From UBA6168 sp039819485 (GTDB lineage Bacteria > Bacteroidota > Bacteroidia > Chitinophagales > Saprospiraceae), in the NCBI GenBank assembly GCA_039819485.1, contig JBCBRY010000037.1, positions 6,290-70,289 on the forward strand: a DNA stretch of 64,000 nucleotides, read 5' to 3'. The translations under genes were made by a program, and so were the position numbers. The notes beneath the pieces were generated by a model, which saw nothing but the letters and a program-made list of their open reading frames with translations, was not told the DNA's origin and did not search any database. Positions 28,974 through 37,767 of the stretch are shown here, in pieces. Positions within the stretch are counted from its first letter, which is position 1. Each line of letters begins with the position of its first letter.

Positions 28974-30464
28974 ATGTCAAACACCGCCTCCATCGTGCAA
29001 AAAGTCTGGTCCTTCTGCGACGTTCTCCGGGACGACGGCGTTGGCTATGGCGATTACCTGGAACAACTCACCTACCTGTTGTTCCTAAAAATGGCTGATG
29101 AATATTCCAAAGCGCCATACAACCGTCCCAGCAGCATTCCAGTAAAATACAATTGGGAAAGCCTTTCTTCCAAGCGCGGTTCAGAACTAGAAAACCATTA
29201 TTTCGAAATGCTGCGGGCATTGGGACAGCAAAGCGGCATGTTGGGGCAAATCTTTTACAAAGCCCAGAACAAAATCCAAGACCCGGCCAAGCTGTACAAA
29301 GTAGTACAGATGATCAACGCTGAAAATTGGGTCATGATGGGAGCGGATGTAAAAGGGGATATTTATGAGGGCTTGCTGGAAAAAAATGCGGAAGATACCA
29401 AGAGCGGAGCAGGGCAGTATTTTACGCCCCGTTCGCTCATCCGCTGCATGGTGGAGTGCGTTCGTCCAGAGCCCAATAAAACCATCGCCGATCCTGCCTC
29501 TGGCACTGGCGGCTTTTTCCTCGCCGCTTATGACTTCCTGACTGATCGCAACAATTATCAACTGGACAAGGATCAAAAACAGTTTTTAAAACTGAACACT
29601 TTTCAAGGTTGGGAAATTGTCCCAAATACCTACCGAATGTGCCTGATGAACCTTTTCCTGCACAACATCGGCGACATGGTCAGCGAACCTTGTATTTCCC
29701 GTAATGATGCCCTGATTGCCGATCCCGGCGACCGTTTTGACTATGTGTTGGCAAATCCACCATTCGGCAAGAAAAGCAGCATGACCATCACCAACGAGGA
29801 AGGCAAACAAGAGAAAGAGGACTTGACCTACAACCGCCAAGACTTTTGGACGACCACTTCCAATAAGCAATTGAATTTTGTGCAGCACATCCGCACCATT
29901 CTAAAAATCGGAGGAGAAGCTGCCGTCGTTGTCCCAGACAATGTATTATTTGAAGGAGGTGCAGGTGAAACCGTCCGCAAAAAGCTATTACACAACACCG
30001 ACCTGCATACCATTTTGCGTCTCCCTACAGGTATTTTTTATGCACAAGGCGTCAAGGCCAATGTGATCTTTTTCGATAACCGAGCCGCTAGTAAAGACCC
30101 ACACACCAAAGAAGTCTGGTTTTATGATTTCCGCACCAATGTCCATTTCACCAAAAAGAAAAACCCGATGCGGTTCCAGCATTTGAAAGAATTCATCGAA
30201 TGCTACAATCCTACCAATCGCCATAAAAGAAAAGAACTGTGGAGTGAAGAAAATAAAGATGGCCGTTGGCGTAAGTTCACTTATGATGAAATCATGGCCA
30301 GGGACAAAACCAGTCTCGACATTTTCTGGCTTAAAGATGACAGTCTTGCTGATCTGGACAACCTGCCTGATCCTGATGTATTGGCGGAAGAGATTGTGGA
30401 GAATTTGGAGGCGGGATTGGAGAGTTTTCGGGGGGTGTTGGCGGAGTTGAATGGCGGGGAATAA
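28974..30464 (+). CDS. hsdM: type I restriction enzyme, M (methyltransferase) subunit
   Basis: 496 residues. The HsdM N-terminal helical domain (YGDYLEQLTYLLFLKMADE) is followed by an N6-adenine methyltransferase with AdoMet motif I DPASGTGGFF at 173-182 and the catalytic NPPF at 261-264. It methylates adenine at sites chosen by HsdS. All key residues are present. It is last in the operon, after two accessory genes, an order (R-S-x-x-M) that differs from the common R-M-S or M-S-R layouts. Confidence 0.95.
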   Translation: MSNTASIVQKVWSFCDVLRDDGVGYGDYLEQLTYLLFLKMADEYSKAPYNRPSSIPVKYNWESLSSKRGSELENHYFEMLRALGQQSGMLGQIFYKAQNKIQDPAKLYKVVQMINAENWVMMGADVKGDIYEGLLEKNAEDTKSGAGQYFTPRSLIRCMVECVRPEPNKTIADPASGTGGFFLAAYDFLTDRNNYQLDKDQKQFLKLNTFQGWEIVPNTYRMCLMNLFLHNIGDMVSEPCISRNDALIADPGDRFDYVLANPPFGKKSSMTITNEEGKQEKEDLTYNRQDFWTTTSNKQLNFVQHIRTILKIGGEAAVVVPDNVLFEGGAGETVRKKLLHNTDLHTILRLPTGIFYAQGVKANVIFFDNRAASKDPHTKEVWFYDFRTNVHFTKKKNPMRFQHLKEFIECYNPTNRHKRKELWSEENKDGRWRKFTYDEIMARDKTSLDIFWLKDDSLADLDNLPDPDVLAEEIVENLEAGLESFRGVLAELNGGE

Positions 30465-30561
30465 AACGGTTATAAAACTAAAATAATACAACCTTTAGGT
30501 ATAGTATAATCTTCTTATCCTATTTGAATTTGATGATTTCTGGCGTTACTAAATATGCAAG

Positions 30562-31480
30562 TCAACTAATTTTTTGTATCGTTTCGTAATTATTTCCGTA
30601 TTTTAATCCAGTGAAAACCTTTTCTTCTGGTTTGCCTTCTTCGCCCATTAAATCCCTGGCCTGTTCTGAAAGCGGTAGATTTTCAGGTCGATTGGTTTTC
30701 TCAATCCTGAATTTTAAAAAATAGCCCGTCTCATTGGAATGCTGAACTTCTTCCCATTTTAATTCTTGAATATCGCTCCAACGTAGCCCAGTCAGTGCAG
30801 AAAAAATAGCGGCCTTTTTTAAGATGGGATCGTCACAATCCACATTGGCCATCGCTTGCAATTCTTCCATGGTCAAAAATTCCCGATCTGTTTCTTCCGG
30901 TGCAATACTTTTTATTTTAGCAGCCGGATTGTCTTTGAACATTTTTTCATGATAGGCCTGTTGGGTGGCTTCTTTAAAAATATTGAAATAAGAAACAGCA
31001 GCATTCCGACTCAGAGGTTTATTGCCCTTTAATTGATGGGTATTTAATAGATAATTTTTAAAATCATTACAAAAAGATTCTGTCACTTGTCCAAAAGTCA
31101 AATAGCCATTGCTAAATCGGTACAAATACAAATAGGTGCTTTTCCAGGACTGGTAATTGCGCTTTTCTTCTTGCCGCTTGTTTACTTTTTCTTTTAAGTA
31201 ATTTAGGAAACTGGTACTGCGATAATCCCTGGCCAAAAAATCATAATTCCAATTTTGAATAGCGATTTGTCTTTTCGCTCGAATATTTTCTGCGAGCTTT
31301 TTTGTCTCTTTATTGTGTAGTCTTTCCGAATCATTTTTTGGTCTTCTGTAAATGTGCAATTTTAGGAATTCACGACGAGTAGGCTTACCAGTTTCAGGAT
31401 GAATAATGGGTGGGTAAAAATCGAGATATAGGCTTTCTTTGCCACCGTTGATTTCTTTTTTTTCGGAGAGTTGCTTTCAT
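30562..31480 (-). pseudogene. tyrosine recombinase (integrase) remnant, frameshifted and truncated
   Basis: ATG 31480 encodes MKATLRKK. The frame then breaks in a run of eight T (31456-31463; A8 on the coding strand). With seven, the frame continues EINGGKESLYLDFYPPIIHPETGKPTRREFLKL into the long open part (ATG at 31359, 265 residues). That part holds the arm-binding and core-binding domains and the first catalytic Arg (ALTGLRWSDIQ). The protein stops after GLKYGNN. The HxxR box and the catalytic tyrosine are missing, about 110 residues short. The A8 shift could be a sequencing error; the truncation is real unless the assembly is wrong. Confidence 0.8.
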
Positions 31481-31572
31481 AATTTTTATTTGAATAGGTT
31501 ATTGATGTTAAAAAATTAACCGGTAATTTTTTTCATGGTACATCCATGATACACTCGTATTTGCGGGTGGCT

Positions 31573-31610
31573 GACGGCGTAGTGTCTGAGCGGAGCGAGT
31601 TTACGCCGTC
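31573..31610. repeat. inverted repeat GACGGCGTA / TACGCCGTC
   Basis: Perfect 9-bp arms around a 20-nt loop. The GC-rich stem stands out from its AT-rich surroundings. Together with the hairpin 12 bp further on, it looks like a dispersed element rather than a simple terminator. Confidence 0.6.
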
Positions 31611-31621
31611 TTGGGTTTTTG

Positions 31622-31647
31622 GTTCTTTTGGGCCAAGCCAAAAGAAC
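31622..31647. repeat. inverted repeat GTTCTTTTGG / CCAAAAGAAC
   Basis: Perfect 10-bp arms with a 6-nt loop. I recall very similar TTTTGGTTCTTTTGG...CCAAAAGAAC stretches scattered through many Bacteroidota genomes, so this is probably a member of a widespread repeat family. Confidence 0.6.
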
Positions 31648-31783
31648 AATACGTAAGAAGTGCAATCATAAAACTATATCCAATTTTTTAGGGATTTCAT
31701 TTCCTACTTCCCTGCCGGGGCCTTCTTTTTTTCAGCGATTTAAATATAATAACACTATAACTATCTGCATCAAACTATCAAAC

Positions 31784-33232
31784 CTATTTCCCGATGCAGA
31801 AATTCGAAAAAATATTCCCCAATAAATCCTCCACTCCAACTTCTCCTGTGATCTCTCCCAGATAGGCCAGTGCCCGCCGGATGTCCATTGCCACAAAATC
31901 GGAGGTAATGCCAGAGTCCATTGAATTTAGTACATCTTGTAAACTGCTGTAAGCTTTTTGCAAGGCTTCGAGGTGACGGGCATTGGTGACGATGGGAGAC
32001 TCTAAATTTATTTTTTCTGTAATGGCCAGCTCGTATAGTTTTTCTTTTAAATAGGGAATGTTCATTCCATGCAGGGCCGACAGCGAAATCAGGTTTGGGG
32101 GTTTGAGTTTCGAGGTTTGAGTTGGCCGTTCCCTGAAAAAATAATCGGGTATTTTTGGATCGGTTGGATGAGCCAGCCACTTTGGGTCAAAATATGGGTT
32201 GGTGTCCATTTTGTTGCAGACGACCAACAACTGCATATTTTCTTTTTGCAGATTTTCCACATCATTGAGCACCTCATCAATTTTCATTTCACCGACATCA
32301 AACAGGTAAACGAGCAGTGCTGCCTGACTGACTTTCTCCATCGTTTTTTCCACGCCGATGGCCTCAATGGCATCGGTCGCTTCGCGGATACCGGCAGTGT
32401 CGATCAGGCGGAATTGGACACCGTTGATGTTCAATATTTCCTCAATGGTATCGCGCGTGGTACCGGCGATGTCACTGACAATGGCCCGCTCTTCATTCAG
32501 GAGGGCATTCAGCAACGTGGACTTGCCGGCATTGGGCCGGCCGGCAATGACGGTAGGAACCCCCTCTTTCAACACGTTGCCCAATTGGAAGGAGTGGATA
32601 AGTGAATGTATGTATGAATGTATTTTCTGGACCGTTTTCTTCAATTCATCCCGGTTGGCAAATTCGACATCTTCTTCGGCAAAGTCGAGTTCGAGTTCGA
32701 TGAGGGAAGCAAAGTCGATCAGTTCCTGCCGCAGCATTTGGATTTCATTGCTGAAGCCGCCGCGCATCTGCCGCATGGCGACGGAGTGGCCACTCTCGGA
32801 AGTGGAAGCAATTAGGTCGGCAACGGCTTCGGCCTGCGAAAGGTCCATTTTGCCATTCAAAAAAGCTCGCATGGTGAACTCGCCGGGCTGCGCCAAACGA
32901 GCCCCCTTTTCAATAAACAGATTCAATATTTGTTCTAAGATAAACGGCGATCCATGGCAGGAAACTTCTGCTATGTTTTCGCCAGTATAGGAATGAGGGG
33001 CTTTAAAAATGGAGACCAGTACCTCGTCCAGTATTTTTCCCTCTCCATTTTTGATGGTACCAAAATGCAAGGTGTGGCTGGCCTGCTGCGTCAGGTCTTT
33101 TCCACCAAACACTTTTTGTACAATGTTCAGCGCCGCCAATCCCGACAAACGGATGACACCGATAGCACCTATACCGGGCGGCGTGGCCAGGGCTACAATG
33201 GTATCGGACAAGTCATGCTTGGTGTAGTTCAT
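31784..33232 (-). CDS. mnmE: tRNA modification GTPase MnmE
   Basis: 482 residues, full length. The N-terminal tetrahydrofolate-binding domain (DTIVALATPPGIGAIGVIRLSG) is followed by a helical domain and an inserted G domain: G1 GRPNAGKST near 230, G2 GTTRDT, G3 DTAG, G4 NKMD. The diagnostic C-terminal FCIGK ends the protein. With MnmG it makes the cmnm5 group on U34 of several tRNAs. The 3' end faces the integrase remnant. In enterobacteria the 3' end of mnmE is the insertion site of SGI1-type islands. Confidence 0.97.
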   Translation of the reverse strand: MNYTKHDLSDTIVALATPPGIGAIGVIRLSGLAALNIVQKVFGGKDLTQQASHTLHFGTIKNGEGKILDEVLVSIFKAPHSYTGENIAEVSCHGSPFILEQILNLFIEKGARLAQPGEFTMRAFLNGKMDLSQAEAVADLIASTSESGHSVAMRQMRGGFSNEIQMLRQELIDFASLIELELDFAEEDVEFANRDELKKTVQKIHSYIHSLIHSFQLGNVLKEGVPTVIAGRPNAGKSTLLNALLNEERAIVSDIAGTTRDTIEEILNINGVQFRLIDTAGIREATDAIEAIGVEKTMEKVSQAALLVYLFDVGEMKIDEVLNDVENLQKENMQLLVVCNKMDTNPYFDPKWLAHPTDPKIPDYFFRERPTQTSKLKPPNLISLSALHGMNIPYLKEKLYELAITEKINLESPIVTNARHLEALQKAYSSLQDVLNSMDSGITSDFVAMDIRRALAYLGEITGEVGVEDLLGNIFSNFCIGK

Positions 33233-33286
33233 TGATGTGAGTAAAAATTGAAAAGTTATTCAGATGGTCAATCCAAGCGGCTGTTT

Positions 33287-33305
33287 CTCGGATCATCCAT
33301 CCGAG
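33287..33305. terminator. small hairpin between the EAD11-like gene and mnmE
   Basis: CTCGGAT / ATCCGAG, 7-bp perfect stem with a 5-nt loop, nine bases after the end of the minus-strand gene at 33314. It is probably that gene's terminator, though no T-run follows. Confidence 0.45.
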
Positions 33306-33313
33306 CTACGTTG

Positions 33314-34237
33314 CTACTGGATTATTTTAAAACCACGGACAAAAGTAGACCCGTACAATTCTGCTTTTATCTGATAGCTCTCTGCACCTGCGGCGAAAAC
33401 GAAAGCCAGGGTCTCGGTAGCTGAACCACCACTTTTGATAAAAGTTTTTGTCCGCGAATGAGCGGCCGGCACAAAGCTTTTCCCATCCACTTTCATTGTG
33501 AAGTCGGGACGGTCACAGGTATCGAAATTGGTACGGCAGGTCAGGTCCGTCTGGAACGATAATTTGAGCTGGTCAGGATCACTGGTTTTTTCAACCGTCA
33601 CATGGCTGAATGAAAACTTGACCGTTCCGAGTGTTCCTTTGCCCGGGAAACCGCTGATCAATATTTCCTCCGGCTCATCTGCTGGCAAGGTAGCTTTTTC
33701 CGTTTCCTGCTTTTCAGCAGCAGGTTTACTTTCCTCTTTTTTGGGGACAGGTGGTTGGTTGTTCTCTTTTTTTTCTACTGTTGGTTCGCTTGGTGGGATT
33801 TCGACAGGTTCCTTTTGTTCGGTCAGTTCTTGTTGCGGGTTTTCGGGCAGGTCACTTTTTGAGGGCTGCAAAAAGTTCAGCACGGCGATCAAAGCCGCCA
33901 CCCCCAATACGCCGGCCAGTAGGTAATTGCCCCATTTGGAGACTGTTTTTTCATTTTTCTTTTTCTCAGAAACGCCCGCCTGACCTGCTTCTACATCATC
34001 CGCCATTTTCAACAACGCATGGGCAATTTTCCGTTTCTCCCGCGAGAGGTCATTAAATTCCATCAATCCGGCCAGTTCCTGTTCCTCCAGCATCTCCAGT
34101 TTCCCTTTCAACAAAATCAAGGTATTATACCGCTCCCGGCCTATTGTCGCCTCGACATCGATCAGCGAATCCAGTGCTTCCTCCAATTTATTTTCGGCCA
34201 CAAGTTCTTTTATATTTTGTGAAATGTTTTTTTCCAT
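33314..34237 (-). CDS. membrane protein with N-terminal EAD11-like domain
   Basis: 307 residues from ATG 34237 (a longer start at 34270 adds a hydrophobic stub and is not favoured). Residues 1-85 (IKELVAENKLEEALDSLID, YNTLILLKGKLEMLEEQELAGLMEFNDLSREKRKIAHALLKM) match my memory of effector-associated domain 11. EADs are death-like adaptor domains that pair proteins of bacterial conflict systems. Then come one transmembrane span (YLLAGVLGVAALIAVLNFL), a Pro/Glu/Lys-rich linker and a ~115-residue beta-rich C-terminal domain outside the membrane. An adaptor tying a cytoplasmic EAD partner to an envelope signal is plausible. No partner EAD11 was found in this window. Confidence 0.65.
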   Translation of the reverse strand: MEKNISQNIKELVAENKLEEALDSLIDVEATIGRERYNTLILLKGKLEMLEEQELAGLMEFNDLSREKRKIAHALLKMADDVEAGQAGVSEKKKNEKTVSKWGNYLLAGVLGVAALIAVLNFLQPSKSDLPENPQQELTEQKEPVEIPPSEPTVEKKENNQPPVPKKEESKPAAEKQETEKATLPADEPEEILISGFPGKGTLGTVKFSFSHVTVEKTSDPDQLKLSFQTDLTCRTNFDTCDRPDFTMKVDGKSFVPAAHSRTKTFIKSGGSATETLAFVFAAGAESYQIKAELYGSTFVRGFKIIQ

Positions 34238-34280
34238 ATTGGCAAAGTATAGAAGTTGTTTAAAAATCAATAAAGTAAAA

Positions 34281-34384
34281 TTGTCAAATTCCGTTTTTCA
34301 GTCGGAAAGGTAAAAGTAAAAAGCGAGTACCTCGTTCTATACTTTTTACTTTTACCTTTCCGACTGAAAAACGGAATTTGACAA
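34281..34384. repeat. 43-bp perfect inverted repeat in a divergent promoter region
   Basis: Left arm 34281-34323 and right arm 34342-34384 are exact reverse complements over all 43 bases, with an 18-nt loop that contains a further CGAG-TAC-CTCG stem. The element fills most of the 167 bp between the starts of the EAD11-like gene (minus) and the ureohydrolase (plus). It therefore lies between two 5' ends, where a terminator makes little sense. The right arm ends 20 bases before the ureohydrolase ATG. Confidence 0.9.
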
Positions 34385-34404
34385 CATTATTTTTTACTTG
34401 TCAC

Positions 34405-35190
34405 ATGATCAAACTCCTCGGCATCCCCTTTGACACCCACTCCAGTTTTATGCAAGGGCCCGCACTGGCCCCTGACCGCGTCCGGCAGGCATTGCACAAC
34501 GGCGCCGGAAATTACTGGACAGAACATACCTTTAATCCCATCGAGCACGAACTGTTTCGGGACATCGGCAATTTGGATTTTGCCAATTATTTTGATATCA
34601 AAAACAAGATGGCGGAGGTGTTGGCCGACGGTTCGAAAGTGCTGACACTGGGTGGTGACCACTCCATCACCTACCCCGTCATTCAAGCATACCAGGCGGC
34701 TTTTGGTGAATTTGAAATATTGCAGATCGACGCGCACGGTGACCTTTACGATCACTACAATGGGAATAAATATTCGCATGCCTGCCCTTTCGCCCGCATC
34801 ATGGAAGAAAAACTGGTGTGTAAACTGACCCAGGTCGGCATCCGTACATTTAACCGGCACCAAAGAGAACAAGCCGCTCGTTTTGAAGTACAGGTAATAG
34901 AAGCCAAAGACTTTGCGCAGCAGTGGACAACCTTGTCATTTGACAAACCTCTTTACATCTCGCTCGACCTTGATGGTCTCGACCCGGCATTTGCGCCAGG
35001 AGTTTCCCATCATGAACCAGGCGGATTGAGTACCCGGGAAGTATTGAATTTGATCCACCACATTGATGCCCCCATCATCGGAGCAGATATTGTGGAATAC
35101 AATCCCCACCGCGATCTTTCTGATATGACCGCCGCCCTAGCGGCAAAATTTGTCAAGGAAATTGCGGGAAAAATGAGCTTTGAGTTTTAA
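34405..35190 (+). CDS. ureohydrolase (agmatinase/arginase family)
   Basis: 261 residues from ATG 34405 (MIKLLGIPFDTHSS, the family's usual start; an ATG at 34378 lies inside the hairpin). It has the manganese-binding sets GGDHSIT, IDAHGDLYDH and SLDLDGLDPAFAPG, followed by the HEPGGLSTRE substrate loop. These enzymes hydrolyse a guanidino group to release urea or formamide. Agmatinase, arginase and formimidoylglutamase cannot be separated with certainty from sequence alone. All metal ligands are intact. Confidence 0.88.
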   Translation: MIKLLGIPFDTHSSFMQGPALAPDRVRQALHNGAGNYWTEHTFNPIEHELFRDIGNLDFANYFDIKNKMAEVLADGSKVLTLGGDHSITYPVIQAYQAAFGEFEILQIDAHGDLYDHYNGNKYSHACPFARIMEEKLVCKLTQVGIRTFNRHQREQAARFEVQVIEAKDFAQQWTTLSFDKPLYISLDLDGLDPAFAPGVSHHEPGGLSTREVLNLIHHIDAPIIGADIVEYNPHRDLSDMTAALAAKFVKEIAGKMSFEF

Positions 35191-35195
35191 TTTTT

Positions 35196-35295
35196 GGGTT
35201 TTGGGTTAGTTCATAATTCGGATTGGGTATTATTGGCATTGTTCGTAATTTCGGGAATGACACCTGATTCAACCCATAACTTATAACCCATAACT
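35196..35295. repeat. imperfect heptad palindrome (CCCATAA type)
   Basis: A right half with three 7-nt units (CCCATAA, CTTATAA, CCCATAA; 35273-35293) lies just before the RDD gene. A decayed left half of GGGTT units lies after the ureohydrolase stop. The same units form clean hairpins at 40490 and 61378. Confidence 0.6.
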
Positions 35296-35300
35296 CCTAC

Positions 35301-36038
35301 ATGGCCTCCATCGAAATACATACCACACAGAACGTCACCATCGAATACGAACTGGCATCGTTACGGGAGCGGTTCTTTGCTTTTTTTATTGACTTGTTGT
35401 TGTTCTTTGCGGTGTATATCATTTTGGTTTTGATGATTGCCTTCCTGTTTGGTGACTGGATCAACTCCTGGGGCGGACGTTTTTTGTTTTTGATGCAACT
35501 GGCAGGGTTGATGCTCTATCATTTTATATCACTGATCTTTATGGAAGGCCAATCGTGGGGCAAGAAAGCCGTCAACCTGAAAGTGGTTCGGCTGGACGGA
35601 CAGGAGCCAGGGCCAGGCGACTACCTGATGCGCAGTCTCTTTTTGTTGCTCGACTTTATTTTCTCTGGAGGGGTACTCGGTGCTATTTTGATCACTTCCA
35701 CCTACCGGGGCCAACGCCTCGGCGACCTGGCCGCCAACACAACGGCCATTCGGGTAAAGAGCCGCCTCCACTTCCAGCTCGACGACATTCTGAACATCCA
35801 GTCCATTGAAAATTACGAACCCCGGTTTCCGGCCGTCAAACAATTGCGGGAACAAGACGTCTTGTTAATAAAAAACACTTTAAACAGATATCAAAACTGG
35901 CGCAACCCAGCTCATGCCAACGCGATCAGAGAAATAGCCGAGTCTGTTTCCCGACAATTGGGCATCGAAAAGCCGAATGGCAGTCAAACCGAATTCTTAA
36001 AAACCCTCATCAGGGACTATATTGTGTTAACACGGTGA
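35301..36038 (+). CDS. RDD family membrane protein
   Basis: 245 residues. The RDD domain has LASLRERFFAFFIDLLLFFAVYIIL (the Arg and Asp of RDD), a second span (LFLMQLAGLMLYHFISLIF), the SWGKKAVNLKVV loop, and a third span ending STYRGQRLGDLAANT. A soluble ~90-residue tail follows. RDD proteins are small membrane proteins, some linked to ion transport. The function here is unknown. Confidence 0.85.
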   Translation: MASIEIHTTQNVTIEYELASLRERFFAFFIDLLLFFAVYIILVLMIAFLFGDWINSWGGRFLFLMQLAGLMLYHFISLIFMEGQSWGKKAVNLKVVRLDGQEPGPGDYLMRSLFLLLDFIFSGGVLGAILITSTYRGQRLGDLAANTTAIRVKSRLHFQLDDILNIQSIENYEPRFPAVKQLREQDVLLIKNTLNRYQNWRNPAHANAIREIAESVSRQLGIEKPNGSQTEFLKTLIRDYIVLTR

Positions 36039-36156
36039 CTTTAAAAGTTTAAAGCGGGCAAGCAAGCAAGTGGGCAAGTATACAGTCAGGTATTTTCAAA
36101 ATTATATAACTGCCCACTCGTCTTACTCAATTACTCGCTTACTATTAAAATTGGCT

Positions 36157-37578
36157 ATGAAAAAATTTATTTACCTATTCTTTTTATTGCCTTCTTGGCT
36201 TTCGGCACAGACGGTACTCGTTTCGGAGGAAGTACCGATTCGGGAAAACATCTCTTATTTTGTGTTGGACGACAAAAGGGGCAACGTTCTCCTCTTTCAT
36301 GACCGCGAAACAAAATTCGAAGTACAGGGATATGATGAACGCCTGCACCAGCAGTGGGAAAAGGAAATTGAACTGGACAGAAAAAGGCCAGAAATCATTG
36401 ACGTTGCTTCAGTCGGCGGGGATTTCTGTGTCTTTTACACTTTCCGGCAACGGGGCAAGATGATTGCCAAAGCACATCGTTACAATCCCGGCGCAGACCT
36501 GGTAGACTCGGTCACCATGAAAAATTTTGGGGCTGTTTTTTATAAGCCCAACCTACAGGTAGAATATTCGGAAGACGAAAGGATCGCTTTGATCTGGAGC
36601 GTGGAAAACCAGGAAAAGATCACCGCCATGGCCTTCCACATGGGCCAGATGAAATTACTCTGGGAGCGGGAATTTACCGCCGAAAATTTTCTTTTCTCCA
36701 GGGATTTCAAGCAAATGCTGGTCGACAACAACGGGAACATGTACCTCGTGCTGGAAAAGGAAAACCGTCGCTCCAGGCAGGAAAAACATTTCCTGGAAAT
36801 CTATGAAGTAGGCGGCAGTGAGTCCAATCAGGTCAAACGGTATACCATCAACATGATGGGCCACCTCACCTACGATGTAAAATTCACATTCGACAACCTC
36901 AACCAATCACTCGTTGCCGGAGGCCTCTACGGAGACGACAACATTGCCTTCTCCAATGGTTTTTTCTATTTGAATATTTCTCACGACAACCCAGCCAAAC
37001 AAACCTTGATCTTCCATCCGTTCGAAAATGATTTCATCAATGTATTAACGGAAAAAAACCGCTCCAAAAACAAAGGGCTTACAGAAGTGGCCGTACAAGA
37101 AGTCGTTCTCCGACGGGACGGTGGCATTCTGCTCATCGGTGAACTGGCCAAAGAGTTTATCCGTGGTGGCAACAACGCCGCCTATTACGGACGGAATGGC
37201 GTCCGTCCTATTGTCGATTATTATTTCGACGACATCTTCCTGATCTCGCTCCACCCCGACGGAAAAATACACTGGAAGAACATCTTGCACAAAAAACAAT
37301 ATTCACAAGACGACCAGGCTGTTTATTCTTCTTATTTCCTCGCCAAAACACCCAGCGCATTACGGCTGGTTTTCAACGACGAAGTCAAACAGGAAAATAC
37401 CGTCAGTGAATATGTCGTAAGGGGCAACGGCGAATACGACCGAAATGCTGTCTTGAACACCGAACGGCTGGACTTGTCGATCCGGTTTCGCGACGGCATC
37501 CAAATCTCTTCAAAGGCATTCGTAGCGCCCAGCGAAAGACGGCATAAGGTTAAATTGGTGAGGGTCGCTTTTGAGTAA
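36157..37578 (+). CDS. secreted protein of unknown function
   Basis: 473 residues from ATG 36157, where a signal peptide begins (MKKFIYLFFLLPSWLSAQ). The frame is open from 36070, but the upstream part is repeat-like DNA. The mature protein is beta-rich, with regularly spaced blades such as NISYFVLDDKRGNVLLFH, GNMYLVLEKENR and GKIHWKNILHKK. A beta-propeller-like fold is possible. No sorting domain or catalytic motif was seen. Confidence 0.65.
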   Translation: MKKFIYLFFLLPSWLSAQTVLVSEEVPIRENISYFVLDDKRGNVLLFHDRETKFEVQGYDERLHQQWEKEIELDRKRPEIIDVASVGGDFCVFYTFRQRGKMIAKAHRYNPGADLVDSVTMKNFGAVFYKPNLQVEYSEDERIALIWSVENQEKITAMAFHMGQMKLLWEREFTAENFLFSRDFKQMLVDNNGNMYLVLEKENRRSRQEKHFLEIYEVGGSESNQVKRYTINMMGHLTYDVKFTFDNLNQSLVAGGLYGDDNIAFSNGFFYLNISHDNPAKQTLIFHPFENDFINVLTEKNRSKNKGLTEVAVQEVVLRRDGGILLIGELAKEFIRGGNNAAYYGRNGVRPIVDYYFDDIFLISLHPDGKIHWKNILHKKQYSQDDQAVYSSYFLAKTPSALRLVFNDEVKQENTVSEYVVRGNGEYDRNAVLNTERLDLSIRFRDGIQISSKAFVAPSERRHKVKLVRVAFE

Positions 37579-37580
37579 CG

Positions 37581-37615
37581 GTGAACGGTGAACGGTGAAC
37601 GGTGAACGGTGAACG
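37581..37615. repeat. five tandem copies of GTGAACG
   Basis: A perfect 7-bp tandem array (5 copies) begins two bases after the stop of the preceding gene. No inverted partner follows. It has the same period as the hairpin arms elsewhere in this window. It could be a half element or a replication-slippage array. Confidence 0.85.
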
Positions 37616-37725
37616 GTAAGATATTTTATTTGACGATTTTGACAGTTGTTCCAAAACTCAAATGACTGCCCAACGTGATTAATTTCATATAAAAAGCTGA
37701 AAACGGGAATGCAGACATTGTTCAG

Positions 37726-37733
37726 TATATTTG
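37726..37733 (+). promoter_or_regulatory. putative -7 box (TATATTTG) for the Uma2-GH53 operon
   Basis: Exact TAnnTTTG match 34 bases before the ATG at 37768. No good -33 TTG lies at the usual spacing, so the call rests on the -7 box and position. Confidence 0.45.
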
Positions 37734-37767
37734 TTCAGTTATTTTTTTTTCAAAAACACGAGCCATC

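Larger units (their letters stand above)
31481..31783. other. intergenic region between integrase remnant and mnmE
   Basis: 303 bp with the two inverted repeats described below and no open frame of value. It marks the right border of the mobile island. No copy of the mnmE 3' end was found on the other side of the island (18.6-18.9 kb). Confidence 0.5.

Noticed and set aside
31784..31801. Integration site duplication at the mnmE 3' end (SGI1-type attB)
   Set aside because: I looked for a second copy of the last 18 bases of mnmE near 18.6-18.9 kb and found only a short GATGCAG match, so an att pair cannot be claimed.
37581..37615. CRISPR or minisatellite RNA gene
   Set aside because: 7-bp units without spacers and no nearby cas genes.
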